DNA of 64,000 bases from JACVRW01 sp034664005 (GCA_034664005.1 JAXDIL010000042.1:1-64000), one strand, 5' to 3'; positions 40,080 through 47,918 are shown, counted from the first letter of the stretch. Numbers and translations are program-made. Notes: a model not told the origin generated them from the letters alone.

Positions 40080-41488
40080 TGTACACCGCGAGCTTCTTCC
40101 AGGACCCGGACCTGATCCGGGTGCTCTACATCATCGCCTTCTCCCTGTTCATCGTCGCGCTCAGGCTCATGAACCACCCGAGCACGGCGCGCAAGGGCAA
40201 CGTCATCGGAGCGATCGGCATGACGATCGCGGTGATCGCGACGCTCCTAATCGAGTCGGTCGGCGACTACGGGCTGATCCTGCTCGGCGTCGCCATCGGC
40301 GCGGCGGTCGGAGTGCCCGCGGCGCGCTCGGTGAAGATGACCGCGATGCCGCAGATGGTGGCGCTGTTCAACGGCGTCGGCGGCGGCGCGGTCGCTTTGA
40401 TCTCCTGGGCCGAGTACCGCGAGACGCTCGCGCATGGCGGCAACCCGGCGCTCGACACGCTGATCCCGATCCTGTTCGCGGCCATCATCGGGTCCGTCTC
40501 GTTCTGGGGCTCGAACATCGCCTTCGGCAAGCTCCAGGAGATCCTGCCGGGCCGCCCGATCCAGCTTCCCGGACAGCAGTTCATCAACGTCGCGCTGCTA
40601 GCCATCTGCGTGGGCTGCGCGATCGCGATCGCCTCGGGCACCGAGTCCGAGGGGCTCTTCATCCTGATCCTGGTCGCCGCGGCGGTGCTCGGCAACTTCT
40701 TCGTGCTGCCGATCGGCGGTGCCGACATGCCGGTCGTGATCTCGCTGCTGAACGCCTTCACCGGCCTGTCGGCGGCCGCGGCCGGCCTCGCGCTCGACAA
40801 CGTGGCGCTGATCGTGGCCGGCATGCTCGTCGGCGCCTCGGGCTCGATCCTCACGATGCTGATGGCCGAGGCGATGAACCGCTCGATCGCCAACATCTTC
40901 AAGGGCGGCTTCGGCGGTGGCGGCGCCGCGCCGGCGGCGGGCGACGGCGAGGCGAAGCCGGTGCGCTCCACCGACCCCGCCGACGTGGCGATCCAGCTGG
41001 CGTACGCGCGCAAGGTCGTCGTTGCGCCCGGCTACGGGCTGGCCGTCGCGCAGGCGCAGCACACCGTCCGCGAACTGGCCGACGCGCTCGAGAAGCGCGG
41101 TGTCGAGGTGCGCTATGCGATCCACCCGGTCGCCGGCCGGATGCCGGGCCACATGAACGTGCTGCTCGCCGAGGCCGACGTGCCCTACGACCATCTCAAG
41201 GAGATGGACGAGATCAACCCCGAGTTCCCGCAGACCGACGTTGCGCTCGTGATCGGGGCGAACGACGTGACCAACCCCGCCGCGCGCGACGTGCCCGACT
41301 CGCCGATCTACGGCATGCCAATCCTCGACGTGGACAAGGCGGCCTCGGTGATCGTCCTGAAGCGCTCGATGAACACGGGCTTCGCCGGGATCGACAATCC
41401 GCTCTTCTACGCCGAGAACACGTCGCTCCTGTTCGGCGACGCCAAGGAGTCGGTGCAGAAGGTGCTGAAGGCCGTCGAAGACCTCTAG
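40079..41488 (+). CDS. pntB: NAD(P) transhydrogenase subunit beta
   Basis: 469 residues. The N-terminal ~270 residues are membrane helices of the channel (MPQMVALFNGVGGGAVALI is the most conserved), and the C-terminal ~190 form the NADP(H)-binding domain III (VVVAPGYGLAVAQAQHTV, YAIHPVAGRMPGHMNVLLAEA, VIGANDVTNPAARD and the KRSMNTGFAGIDNPLFY loop). All hallmark residues are present. The gene ends 105 bp before the convergent RemA-like gene, with a long hairpin between. Confidence 0.95.
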   Translation: MYTASFFQDPDLIRVLYIIAFSLFIVALRLMNHPSTARKGNVIGAIGMTIAVIATLLIESVGDYGLILLGVAIGAAVGVPAARSVKMTAMPQMVALFNGVGGGAVALISWAEYRETLAHGGNPALDTLIPILFAAIIGSVSFWGSNIAFGKLQEILPGRPIQLPGQQFINVALLAICVGCAIAIASGTESEGLFILILVAAAVLGNFFVLPIGGADMPVVISLLNAFTGLSAAAAGLALDNVALIVAGMLVGASGSILTMLMAEAMNRSIANIFKGGFGGGGAAPAAGDGEAKPVRSTDPADVAIQLAYARKVVVAPGYGLAVAQAQHTVRELADALEKRGVEVRYAIHPVAGRMPGHMNVLLAEADVPYDHLKEMDEINPEFPQTDVALVIGANDVTNPAARDVPDSPIYGMPILDVDKAASVIVLKRSMNTGFAGIDNPLFYAENTSLLFGDAKESVQKVLKAVEDL

Positions 41489-41516
41489 CTCGCGGGCGTC
41501 CCGTCCAATCTGCCGA

Positions 41517-41560
41517 GGTGGATGACGTTCGTGGCGGAATCCGCAACGTTTGTCATCACC
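41517..41560. terminator. Imperfect hairpin between pntB and the RemA-like gene
   Basis: GGTG/CACC, ATGAC/GTCAT, CGT/ACG and GCGG/CCGC pair in nested order across 44 nt, with a GAAT-type loop and a few mismatches. It stands between two convergent genes with 28 and 33 nt on either side, so a two-way terminator is likely. There is no strong T-run. Confidence 0.55.
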
Positions 41561-41593
41561 TGGGGCCGGTGGGTCTTCCTCAGGGTGCTGTAG

Positions 41594-41863
41594 CTACGGG
41601 AGCAGCGACTCCTGGCCGGTCGCCGCGACCCTGCGCCGGCGAGGCAGTCCGGCCGCCTCGGCCAGCGCGGTCTCCACGTCGGCGAGGATGGCGCGCTCCG
41701 AGCGCGATGCGACGACGGGCTCCGTCAGGCCGTCCACGTGCACGTAGGTGCGGCGCCCGTCCTGGCGCTCGGGGCCCTCGATCGGCACGAGCGCGTAGAT
41801 GCGATCGGCACGGACGAACTTGCCGTAGCCGAGCGGAATCATCCTGGGGTCGCGCTTTGCCAT
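41594..41863 (-). CDS. RemA/DUF370-like small protein
   Basis: 89 residues from the ATG at 41863 (another ATG lies at 41887). The core MIPLGYGKFVRADRIYALVPI, then RTYVHVDGLTEPVVASRSERAILADV, follows the same strand pattern as RemA (DUF370): an opening VNIGFGN...ANRIVAIV-like segment and a closing TDSxxxILSAV-like strand. Bacillus RemA binds DNA and activates biofilm matrix genes. The match is by eye and fairly distant. A small basic tail (RRRRVAATGQESLLP) follows. It is divergent from the acidic-protein gene by 55 bp. Confidence 0.6.
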   Translation of the reverse strand: MAKRDPRMIPLGYGKFVRADRIYALVPIEGPERQDGRRTYVHVDGLTEPVVASRSERAILADVETALAEAAGLPRRRRVAATGQESLLP

Positions 41864-41918
41864 CGCGTCTCGTGACGATAGTGGCATGGTCGGCCGCTTC
41901 AGTGGGTAGCCCGGCGGC

Positions 41919-42284
41919 ATGAGCGAAGAAGAGAAGACCGAGCACGAGCAGGAGATGGAGGAGGCCAAGGAGGAGATCCAGGCGCTCGAGGACGATCCGC
42001 CCGACAAGCTCGAGGACTGGCCCGACGGGAAGGCCAAGTACGAGACCTTCGGCGGCAAGGAGGGCGACCACTCCTACGACGAGGGCCCGGAGGCGAACCT
42101 CGGCCCGGACTCGGTGCGCCACCACGAGGACGGCTCGGTGGAGGTGGGCGGCGAGCAGGTCGACGACCCCGACGAGTTCAAGGGCGAGCCGATCCCCGGC
42201 GGCCCGACCGACCCGGACGCCGAGAACAACCCCGACGAACAGCGGCTCGCGTCGGACGACGACGGAGACGAAGAAGAGAGCTAG
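41919..42284 (+). CDS. Small highly acidic hydrophilic protein
   Basis: 121 residues, about a third Asp/Glu, with no hydrophobic core, no Cys and many Gly/Pro (EMEEAKEEIQALEDDPPDKLED at the start, NNPDEQRLASDDDGDEEES at the end). Probably intrinsically disordered. Such proteins are often stress-related or ligand-binding tails, but I do not recognise the family and claim no function. The phrase DSVRHHEDGSVEVGGEQVDD hints at a short structured patch. Its stop is shared (CTAG) with the opposing SDR gene. Confidence 0.6.
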   Translation: MSEEEKTEHEQEMEEAKEEIQALEDDPPDKLEDWPDGKAKYETFGGKEGDHSYDEGPEANLGPDSVRHHEDGSVEVGGEQVDDPDEFKGEPIPGGPTDPDAENNPDEQRLASDDDGDEEES

Positions 42285-43225
42285 CCGGCCACGTCGACGT
42301 CGATGCGGTCCGCCTCGCCGCCGCGAGGGGTCTCCGGCGGGACGCGCAGCGCGGCCAGACCGCCTGCGCCCACCGGGCCGGACGCGGTGGCGGCACCGCG
42401 CTCCTGCACGTCCGCGAGAAACAGGCTGTCGACCTCCGCCGCGGCCTTCTGCCCCTCGCGATCCACGAGCGGCTGGAGAAGGGTGCGCAGCACGATCATC
42501 GCGCGCGCGTATGGCGGCACCACGACCCAGCGCCGTCGCTGCTCGATTCCGTCCGCAAGGGCCTTGCCCGCCTTCGACAGCGGGTACGTCTTCGCCAGCG
42601 GCCCGCTGGCCGTCTGCCGCAGCGCGCCGATGGCCGGATGCGCGTCGGCGCCGCGGACCATGTCGGTGTCGATGAAGCCGAAGTAGCCGACGCCGACGTC
42701 GACGCCGAGGTGCTTCAGCTCGGAGCGGAGCGAGTCGGCGAACGCCTCCGCGCCGGCCTTGCTGGCCGCGTAGGCCGCCATCCCGGGGGCGTGCAGCGCG
42801 GCCGCCATGGAGGCGATCACGAGCACGAAGCCCTGGCGCTCGATCACGTGAGGCAGGCACGCGCGCACGGTGCGCCAGACACCGAGCAGGTTGATCTCGA
42901 TCGTGCGCTCGAAGGCCATCGGGTCCATCGAGCGCGTCATGCCCATTGGGGCGATGCCGGCATTCGCCATCACCACGTCGATGCCGCCGAAGCGCTCGAC
43001 CGCGCCCGCCACGGCCGCCTCCAGCGCGTCCGTGTCGGTCACGTCGCACTCGAACCAGGCGGCGTTCTCACCGCACTGGCCGGCCACGCGCTGGAGCTCC
43101 TCGGGCTCGAGCCCCACGAGCGCCACGTTGGCCCCCCGGGCCGACACGCGCCGTGCCGTCTCGGCGCCCAGGCCGCGGGCCGCGCCGGTGATCAGAACGG
43201 TCTTCCCGCGCGTCGTCCAGTCCAT
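42281..43225 (-). CDS. Short-chain dehydrogenase/reductase
   Basis: 314 residues from the ATG at 43225. Classical SDR motifs: TGAARGLGAE (coenzyme loop), MANAGIAPMG, and the catalytic IASMAAALHAPGMAAYAASKAG (Ser, Tyr, Lys). The C-terminal ~60 residues extend beyond the usual fold and end acidic (GGEADRIDVDVAG). The substrate is unknown; similar actinobacterial SDRs are annotated as oxidoreductases of steroids or lipids without proof. It is divergent from the rhodanese gene by 33 bp. Confidence 0.88.
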   Translation of the reverse strand: MDWTTRGKTVLITGAARGLGAETARRVSARGANVALVGLEPEELQRVAGQCGENAAWFECDVTDTDALEAAVAGAVERFGGIDVVMANAGIAPMGMTRSMDPMAFERTIEINLLGVWRTVRACLPHVIERQGFVLVIASMAAALHAPGMAAYAASKAGAEAFADSLRSELKHLGVDVGVGYFGFIDTDMVRGADAHPAIGALRQTASGPLAKTYPLSKAGKALADGIEQRRRWVVVPPYARAMIVLRTLLQPLVDREGQKAAAEVDSLFLADVQERGAATASGPVGAGGLAALRVPPETPRGGEADRIDVDVAG

Positions 43226-43258
43226 GAGCAAAACCCTAGCTTGAGTAGCCTCGTGCCC

Positions 43259-43594
43259 GTGACAGGAGCAGCCGAGGATCTGTCCCCCGCGCGCGTCGCG
43301 GAGCTCCAGCGCGAGGGCGCGCAGCTGATCGACGTGCGCGAGCCCTACGAGCGCGACGCGGGCCGCATCCCCGACGACACAGCGCACATCGAGCTCGACC
43401 GGCTGACCGCCGAGGCGGGCTCGATCGACCGCGAGCGCACGATTGTCTTCTACTGCCGCTCGGGGAGCAGGTCCGCGCTCGCGGCCCAGGCCTTCGCGGC
43501 GGCGGGCTACGAGGCCCACAACCTCGACGGCGGGCTGAAGGCGTGGGTGGCCGATGGCCTCCCGATCGAGCCCGCCGACGGCCACGTGGCCTGA
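43259..43594 (+). CDS. Single-domain rhodanese
   Basis: 111 residues; start is GTG 43259 or 43253. The rhodanese fold is shown by LIDVREPYERDAGRIPDDTAHIEL and the active-site loop FYCRSGSRSALAAQAFAAAG, where Cys is the sulfur carrier; the GGLKAWVADGLPIEP end is typical. It would move sulfane sulfur in the cytosol. This is an intact single-domain form, unlike the rhodanese remnant at 31338. It abuts the PfkB gene tail-to-tail with no base between the stops. Confidence 0.9.
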   Translation: MTGAAEDLSPARVAELQREGAQLIDVREPYERDAGRIPDDTAHIELDRLTAEAGSIDRERTIVFYCRSGSRSALAAQAFAAAGYEAHNLDGGLKAWVADGLPIEPADGHVA

Positions 43595-44419
43595 CTACTC
43601 GAGCGTGAGCTGGCCCTCGTAGGGCCCGCGGCCCGTGATGCAGGCGGCGCCGCAGCGTGACGCCAGCTCGACGGCGCGCTCGATCTCCCATCCGGCGCCC
43701 AGCGCGTAGGTGAGGCCGGCGGCGAAGCTGTCGCCCGCGCCGTAGGCGTCGCGCACCGGGCCCGGAAGCTCCGCGGGGCCCCACTTGCCGCGCTCTCCCG
43801 ACGCGGTCACCCACTCTCCACCGGCCGCGCCAAGCGTTCGCACCACGACCTTCGGGACCGGGTCGAGGTCGCCCTCGCGGTAGAGCTCGCCGGGGTCGCG
43901 CCCGCTCGCCACCAGCGCGTCGAGCTCCACGTGCGCCTCGGCAAGCGCGGCGAGGCCGCGCGGAGTGGCCACCAGCGTCCGGGCCCGGCGTGCCTGGCGG
44001 ACCGCCTCGGGGTCGCCCGCGGTGATGTAGACGGCGTCGGTCTCGTCCAGCGTGTCCCACGCGAGCGGGTCCGCGCCGCGCGGGCCGAGGCGCGGGCCCA
44101 GCACGGTGATCGTGCGCTCGCCCGCCTCGTCGAGGTGGACGAAGCCACGGCGCTGGGGCTCGGGGCGGAAGCTGCACTCCACGTCGACGCCGAGCTCGGT
44201 CAGACCGGCCTGCGAACGGTGTCCGGCGTCGTCGTCGCCGAAGGCGGTGAAGAGGGTGGAGCTACCGGCGAGCTTCTTCAACTGGACGGAGGCCACCGCG
44301 CCGCCGCCGCCGGGCAGCTGGAAGGTGCTGGCCGCGTGGACGATCTCGCCCGGCTTCGGCACGTGCGGCACCTCGGCGAACTCGCACCACTCCACGTGCC
44401 CGACGACTGCCACCCGCAT
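43595..44419 (-). CDS. PfkB family carbohydrate kinase
   Basis: 274 residues from the ATG at 44419. The family is shown by GGGGAVASVQLKKL near the N-terminus (substrate-binding Gly loop) and the C-terminal DAYGAGDSFAAGLTYALG motif with the catalytic Asp. The GFVHLDEAGERTITVLG segment is typical of sugar or nucleoside kinases of the ribokinase fold. The substrate cannot be told; ribose, fructose, 2-keto-gluconate and nucleosides are all possible. The rhodanese gene shares no promoter with it. Confidence 0.87.
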   Translation of the reverse strand: MRVAVVGHVEWCEFAEVPHVPKPGEIVHAASTFQLPGGGGAVASVQLKKLAGSSTLFTAFGDDDAGHRSQAGLTELGVDVECSFRPEPQRRGFVHLDEAGERTITVLGPRLGPRGADPLAWDTLDETDAVYITAGDPEAVRQARRARTLVATPRGLAALAEAHVELDALVASGRDPGELYREGDLDPVPKVVVRTLGAAGGEWVTASGERGKWGPAELPGPVRDAYGAGDSFAAGLTYALGAGWEIERAVELASRCGAACITGRGPYEGQLTLE

Positions 44420-44462
44420 CGCCCGGGAGCTTGTCACGACCGACCGTTACCGTGCCCCGGCG

Positions 44463-44870
44463 ATGGAGGATCCGCTGCGCATCGGCCGCAACGCCACGGT
44501 GCCGCTCTCCGAGGTGGAGCTGCGCACGAGCCGCTCGTCCGGCCCCGGCGGCCAGCACGCGAACGTGACGGCCTCGCGCGTCGAGGCCGTCTTCGACGTC
44601 TGCGCATCGCAATCGCTCAGCGAGGAACAGCGGAACCGCATCATGTCGCGCCTCGGACCGGTCGTGCGAGCGGTGGCACAGGACACGCGCAGCCAGGCGC
44701 GCAACCGCGAGCTGGCCCTCGAGCGCCTGCGAGGCCGGCTCGCAGCCGCGCTGGCGGTCCAGCGCCCGCGCCGGGCAACAAAGCCGACCGCGGCCTCACG
44801 CCGGCGCCGCGCCGAGTCGAAGCGGCGGCGCGGCGAGGTGAAGCGCTTGAGGCGGCCGCCAGAGCCGTGA
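44463..44870 (+). CDS. arfB: Peptidyl-tRNA hydrolase / ribosome-rescue factor ArfB
   Basis: 135 residues from ATG 44463. The catalytic loop SSGPGGQHANVTASRVE carries the GGQ motif, and the C-terminal ~35 residues are a basic tail (SRRRRAESKRRRGEVKRLRR) that in ArfB enters the mRNA channel of stalled ribosomes. The codon-recognition domain of RF1/RF2 is absent, which sets it apart from true release factors. It should free ribosomes stuck at mRNA ends. A long hairpin overlaps its stop. Confidence 0.9.
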   Translation: MEDPLRIGRNATVPLSEVELRTSRSSGPGGQHANVTASRVEAVFDVCASQSLSEEQRNRIMSRLGPVVRAVAQDTRSQARNRELALERLRGRLAAALAVQRPRRATKPTAASRRRRAESKRRRGEVKRLRRPPEP

Positions 44871-44914
44871 ACGGCGGCGTCGAGGCGTGCCTCGGGGGCG
44901 GGGCCTCCGCCGTT
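44870..44914. terminator. Bidirectional hairpin overlapping two convergent stop codons
   Basis: AACGGCGG (44870-44877) is perfectly complementary to CCGCCGTT (44907-44914); inside it CGAGGC (44881-44886) pairs with GCCTCG (44889-44894). The structure touches the arfB TGA on one side and the membrane-protein TAA on the other. No T-run follows. It probably ends both transcripts. Confidence 0.55.
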
Positions 44915-45407
44915 ACTGGCCCGGTGGGGCCGCTGCTCCGCCGCCCTCGCCCGCGGGCGGGGTCGGCGCCGGTGCTGCCGGCTGTCCTGCGCCGCCGCCC
45001 TCGCCAGTCGGCGGGGCCGGCGCCGGTGTGGCTGTGCTGCCGCCGGTTCCGCCCGTGGCGGGCGGGGTCGTGGGCGCAGCCTGGGTACCGCCGTCTGTGG
45101 TGGTGTCCCTCGTGGTGGTGCGGTCGCGGGTGCTGTTGGGCGTCGTGATCTCGGGGCTGCCGCCCACGCCGAGGTCGGAGGGGGTCGTCTTGGGGTCGCT
45201 GCCTCCCCCGGTGCTCACGATCAGCACGATCAGCAGGAGGAAGATGATCCCGCCGGCGATGGCCGCGTAGAGACGACGGCGCCTGTAGACGAAGTCGGGC
45301 TCGCGGCCGGGCGGGCGGCCCGGGCCACGCGGCGGCCCACCACCCGCGCGGGGCGGCGCGGAGGGGCGCCTGCTTCCCTCGAGGACCCGTGTGGGCTGAT
45401 CCTCCAC
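44913..45407 (-). CDS. Single-pass membrane protein with Thr/Pro/Gly-rich tail
   Basis: About 164 residues from GTG 45407 (start uncertain). A Pro/Gly/Arg-rich cytoplasmic segment of ~40 residues (PRAGGGPPRGPGRPPGREP) precedes one helix (LYAAIAGGIIFLLLIVLIVS) and a long outside tail of Thr, Pro, Gly and Ala (TPNSTRDRTTTRDTTTDGG, then PAPAPPTGEGGG and PTPPAGEGGG repeats). It looks like a stalk or cell-wall-spanning anchor. The tail has two near-copies of PxPPxGEGGGAxxPxxP. No enzyme domain. It lies 47 bp after the NlpC/P60 lipoprotein gene on the same strand and may be co-expressed. Confidence 0.6.
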   Translation of the reverse strand: MEDQPTRVLEGSRRPSAPPRAGGGPPRGPGRPPGREPDFVYRRRRLYAAIAGGIIFLLLIVLIVSTGGGSDPKTTPSDLGVGGSPEITTPNSTRDRTTTRDTTTDGGTQAAPTTPPATGGTGGSTATPAPAPPTGEGGGAGQPAAPAPTPPAGEGGGAAAPPGQ

Positions 45408-45454
45408 GGATTCTGAAGGTATCAGTCGATACGAGAAGAACCGGGCGGTGCGAG

Positions 45455-46267
45455 CTAGAGCCCAGGGATGTGGCGCACCGCGAACCCGGCGGTGGAGCGG
45501 GGTGCGTCCTGCCAGCGGGTGCCGGCGCGCCCCTGGCCGCTCGTGTCGAAGCGCAGGCCGGCCACCACCATGAAGATGTGACCGGAGTTGGCGTAGATGG
45601 TGATCCACTCACCCTGTCCGGCTGCGCCGTAGTTCATGAACAGGCCCGACGTGAGCGGGCGGCCCAGCAGCCCGGCCCCGGCCAGCGCGAACGAGACCGA
45701 GCCCGAGCAGTCGTAGCCGTTGTCGCGCCACGCGCCGTGGCCGCCGCCCCACTTGTAGGGGAACTTGGCGATCTCGTTCGCCGCCATGATGACCCGCTTC
45801 ACCACGTCCGGCGCGTCCTCGGGCGCCACCGCCGTGCCGTCGCCGAGCACGCGCGCCCGCGGACCCGTCTGGAGGAAGGCAGTGGTGTTGAGGTGCTTCT
45901 TGAAGGTGGAGAGCGCCGCGCGCGCCGCGCGCAGCTCCTGGCGCACCTCGGCGTCGGTGGGGGCGCCCGGGCTGGGCGCGTCAGCCGTCGGATCCGCGTC
46001 GGCGCTCTGCTGAGAGCCGGCGCCGCGCAGCTCCACCACCTGCGCCTTGGAGCGACGGGGCGCCCCCTCGTCGCGCTGTTTGGCGCGACCCTCGCGCGCC
46101 GCCTCCGGCGTGAGCACGACCTCCTCGGGCCCCTGGGCGCCGTCCGGCTTGCGGTCGCCGTCCGGGTCCCGGCCGCAGCCCACCGCGATCGCGCAGAGCG
46201 CCACGGCGCCGATGGCGGCCGCGCGCCTCAGGTCGACGGGTCCGGCGCCTGGTGCCTGGACTTCCAT
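45455..46267 (-). CDS. NlpC/P60-like lipoprotein
   Basis: 270 residues. The signal peptide (AAIGAVALCAIAVGC) ends in a lipobox, followed by a charged, probably disordered spacer (~28-110). The C-terminal domain has KWGGGHGAWRDNGYDCSGSVSFAL, where Cys is the expected nucleophile of NlpC/P60 peptidases, and the HIFMVVAGLRFD strand with the catalytic His. It would cut peptidoglycan stem peptides on the outside. Distance between Cys and His is normal. Its start overlaps the DUF1244 gene by 40 bp. Confidence 0.85.
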   Translation of the reverse strand: MEVQAPGAGPVDLRRAAAIGAVALCAIAVGCGRDPDGDRKPDGAQGPEEVVLTPEAAREGRAKQRDEGAPRRSKAQVVELRGAGSQQSADADPTADAPSPGAPTDAEVRQELRAARAALSTFKKHLNTTAFLQTGPRARVLGDGTAVAPEDAPDVVKRVIMAANEIAKFPYKWGGGHGAWRDNGYDCSGSVSFALAGAGLLGRPLTSGLFMNYGAAGQGEWITIYANSGHIFMVVAGLRFDTSGQGRAGTRWQDAPRSTAGFAVRHIPGL

Positions 46268-46488
46268 TCCGCGTACGGCATGCCGTAGACGATCTCCCGG
46301 GCGTCGGCGTCCTCGAGCTCGAGCCCGCGCTCCTCGGCGGCCTCCCGATACCAGCGCGAGAGGCAGTTGCGGCAGAAGCCGGCCAGCTCCATCAGGTCGA
46401 GGTTCTGCACGTCGGTTCGCTCGCGCAGATGCTGCACCAGCGTGCGGAAAGCGGCTGCCTCGAGCTCGGTCCGGGTGGCGTCATCCAT
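46228..46488 (-). CDS. DUF1244 family protein
   Basis: 86 residues from the ATG at 46488. The family pattern AAFRTLVQHLRERTDVQNLDLMELAGFCRNCLSRWYREAAEE is clear, with the conserved Cys pair in FCRNC. DUF1244 is a small helical family, mostly proteobacterial as I know it, of unknown function. It overlaps the following lipoprotein gene by 40 bp, more than is usual here, so one of the two starts may be misplaced. It is divergent from the small duplicated-motif protein with 21 bp between. Confidence 0.82.
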   Translation of the reverse strand: MDDATRTELEAAAFRTLVQHLRERTDVQNLDLMELAGFCRNCLSRWYREAAEERGLELEDADAREIVYGMPYAEWKSRHQAPDPST

Positions 46489-46509
46489 GGATCTGGAACG
46501 ATAGGGACG

Positions 46510-46758
46510 ATGACTGAGTCCGACGAACCCCACGACGTCCTCGCTGCCGAGGAGTTCACGATCCCCGCTCGGGGCAACAGCGTGCCGAGCGATCCGACCG
46601 GCCTACGCGAGCCCCACGACGTGCTCGCCGCCGAGGAGTTCCCGATGCCCGCAGGAGCCGAGCCGCACGACGACGGCGGCGGTCCCGGCCTGCGCGCGTT
46701 CCTGCCGCTGGGCCTGGCCGCGCTGGTCCTGCTCGTGCTGCTCCGCCGCCGGCGCTGA
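46510..46758 (+). CDS. Tiny membrane protein with duplicated PHDVLAAEEF motif
   Basis: 82 residues from ATG 46510. EPHDVLAAEEFTIPA (6-20) and EPHDVLAAEEFPMPAG (34-49) are near-identical copies, and a third partial EPHD occurs at 51-54. The C-terminus is one helix (LRAFLPLGLAALVLLVLL) followed by RRRR, so the repeats lie outside if the basic end stays in. The layout resembles a C-terminally anchored display peptide. I do not know the family's function. The stop overlaps the next start (TGATG), coupling it to the ferredoxin. Confidence 0.65.
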   Translation: MTESDEPHDVLAAEEFTIPARGNSVPSDPTGLREPHDVLAAEEFPMPAGAEPHDDGGGPGLRAFLPLGLAALVLLVLLRRRR

Positions 46759-46991
46759 TGCCGGAGCTCTCGCCGGAGAACCGGATCCACATCACGGTGG
46801 ACCGGGCGCTGTGCATCGGCTCGGGCGACTGCGTCGACACCGCGCCTGACGTCTTCCAGCTCGACGAGGAGGACAAGGCGGTCGTGGTCGACCCGGACGG
46901 CGCGCCCGTCGACGACGTGATCGCCGCCGCCGGCAACTGCCCGGTGAGCGCGATCTTCGTGGTCGGCGAGGACGGCGACCTCTACCCGTAA
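46758..46991 (+). CDS. [3Fe-4S]-type ferredoxin
   Basis: 77 residues. Three Cys are placed as in the small actinobacterial ferredoxins: CIGSGDC (CX5C) and, 35 residues later, NCPVSAI. The short acidic fold DRALCIGSGDCVDTAPDVFQLDEEDKAVV is typical of proteins that give electrons to cytochromes P450. The second Cys of a regular 4Fe-4S motif is replaced, so a [3Fe-4S] cluster is expected. A P450 lies 14 kb away in this window, but no adjacent redox partner is seen. The start overlaps the preceding stop by one base. Confidence 0.9.
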   Translation: MPELSPENRIHITVDRALCIGSGDCVDTAPDVFQLDEEDKAVVVDPDGAPVDDVIAAAGNCPVSAIFVVGEDGDLYP

Positions 46992-47007
46992 GGGCGGAGG
47001 ACCCGGC

Positions 47008-47436
47008 TCAGACCTGGCGCGAGGCCGGCTGCGACAGCGCGGCCTCCATGGCCTCTGCCGAGAGCTGCTCGAGCCCCCACAGCATGCTGCGGGCGATGGA
47101 GAGCGACTCGCGATCCTCCTCGCGGATCCACTCGGCCTCGTCACGAGATTCGACGAAGATGCCCAGCGCGGCCCGGTACGCGTTCAGACGCGCCGGCCGC
47201 ATGACGATCGTGCCCGCCCCACCGACCAGCTCGCGGAGCTCGTCGGCCAAAGCTGTGAGCTCACGGAACTCGATGACGTCGTCCGCCGACATGTCCGTGT
47301 TCCGGAACCGCTCCGCGCAGCTCGCGGCAACGGCGTGCGCCGACGCCCCGATCTCCTCCTCACGAAGATCGAAGACCGCGTGCACGACGGGCTCACCCTC
47401 GAGGTCATGCGTGATGTCGATGTGCTGCCGTTCCAT
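47008..47436 (-). CDS. Hypothetical protein, 142 aa
   Basis: From the ATG at 47436, with TAGGAG just upstream. The chain is soluble with a mixed start (VVHAVFDLREEEIGASAHAVA) and helical end (SIARSMLWGLEQLSAEAMEAAL). No motif, Cys pair or membrane segment. An in-frame start at 47508 would add 24 residues that do not look coding. Codon use is like its neighbours. I do not recognise the family. Confidence 0.6.
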   Translation of the reverse strand: MERQHIDITHDLEGEPVVHAVFDLREEEIGASAHAVAASCAERFRNTDMSADDVIEFRELTALADELRELVGGAGTIVMRPARLNAYRAALGIFVESRDEAEWIREEDRESLSIARSMLWGLEQLSAEAMEAALSQPASRQV

Positions 47437-47905
47437 GGCTCCTACGACACTATCGGCGGACAACCGCCACGTCGTGATATCCGCCACATACCCCGCAAAC
47501 TGGCGCAAATCACCTCAGGAGGATCTTGCGCGCACTTTGAAGGGCTGGTCTAAGGCGGACCCCAACCGTCCGGGGGAGGATGAGCCCCTCGTCCAGTGCC
47601 TTCGGGGATGGCTGGGCTAGGCAGTCGGGCGACGGCGCCAGAGAGAACTGATGCTCACGCCGCTTCTGCCTGCGACGGCACGAGGACTCGGACGATCGGT
47701 CCGCCTGGCCACGCCGTTGAGGCCGGCCAAGAAACGCCACACCAATCCGCTTGGTCTCGAAACGGACCACGTGTAGGCGCGGTCGGCGCCACTGCGCCCA
47801 CCCGCGGGTGGTGACGGCGGCGGTTTTCGCGGGCAAGGCGCTGTGCGCCTTGAACGCCGAAAATCGACCGCCGGAGACAGGCCCCGCGGCCTGGGCGCTA
47901 GAGCC
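47437..47905. other. 469-bp gene-free segment with strong hairpins
   Basis: No convincing protein in any frame; the open frame on the minus strand at 47510-47836 has the composition of a shadow ORF (Arg/Ser/Pro-rich, no fold). The right end holds two stable hairpins (annotated separately). I found no tRNA T-loop, no tmRNA or RNase P core, and no repeat that matches another part of the window. It could hold a small RNA, or be decayed sequence. Confidence 0.5.
47818..47873. other. 56-nt imperfect hairpin
   Basis: Nested pairs: CGGCGG/CCGCCG (47818-47823 with 47868-47873), TTTTC/GAAAA (47824-47828 with 47859-47863), GCG/CGC and an inner perfect AAGGCGC-TGT-GCGCCTT (47835-47851). It is too long and interrupted for a simple terminator. 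It could be a structured RNA or a dispersed palindromic element. Confidence 0.5.
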
Positions 47906-47918
47906 CTAGCGCGCCCAG
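47891..47918 (-). terminator. Hairpin spanning the stop of the M15-like gene
   Basis: CTGGGCG (47891-47897) pairs perfectly with CGCCCAG (47912-47918), and CTAG/CTAG pairs inside around an AGCC loop. The stop codon of the minus-strand gene (47908-47906) lies within it. The next hairpin follows at once on the same strand, so the pair may end transcription together. Confidence 0.5.

Noticed and set aside
47510..47836. 108-codon minus-strand frame in the gene-free segment
   Set aside because: Arg/Ser/Gln-rich, no ribosome site and no fold; it looks like chance open frame.
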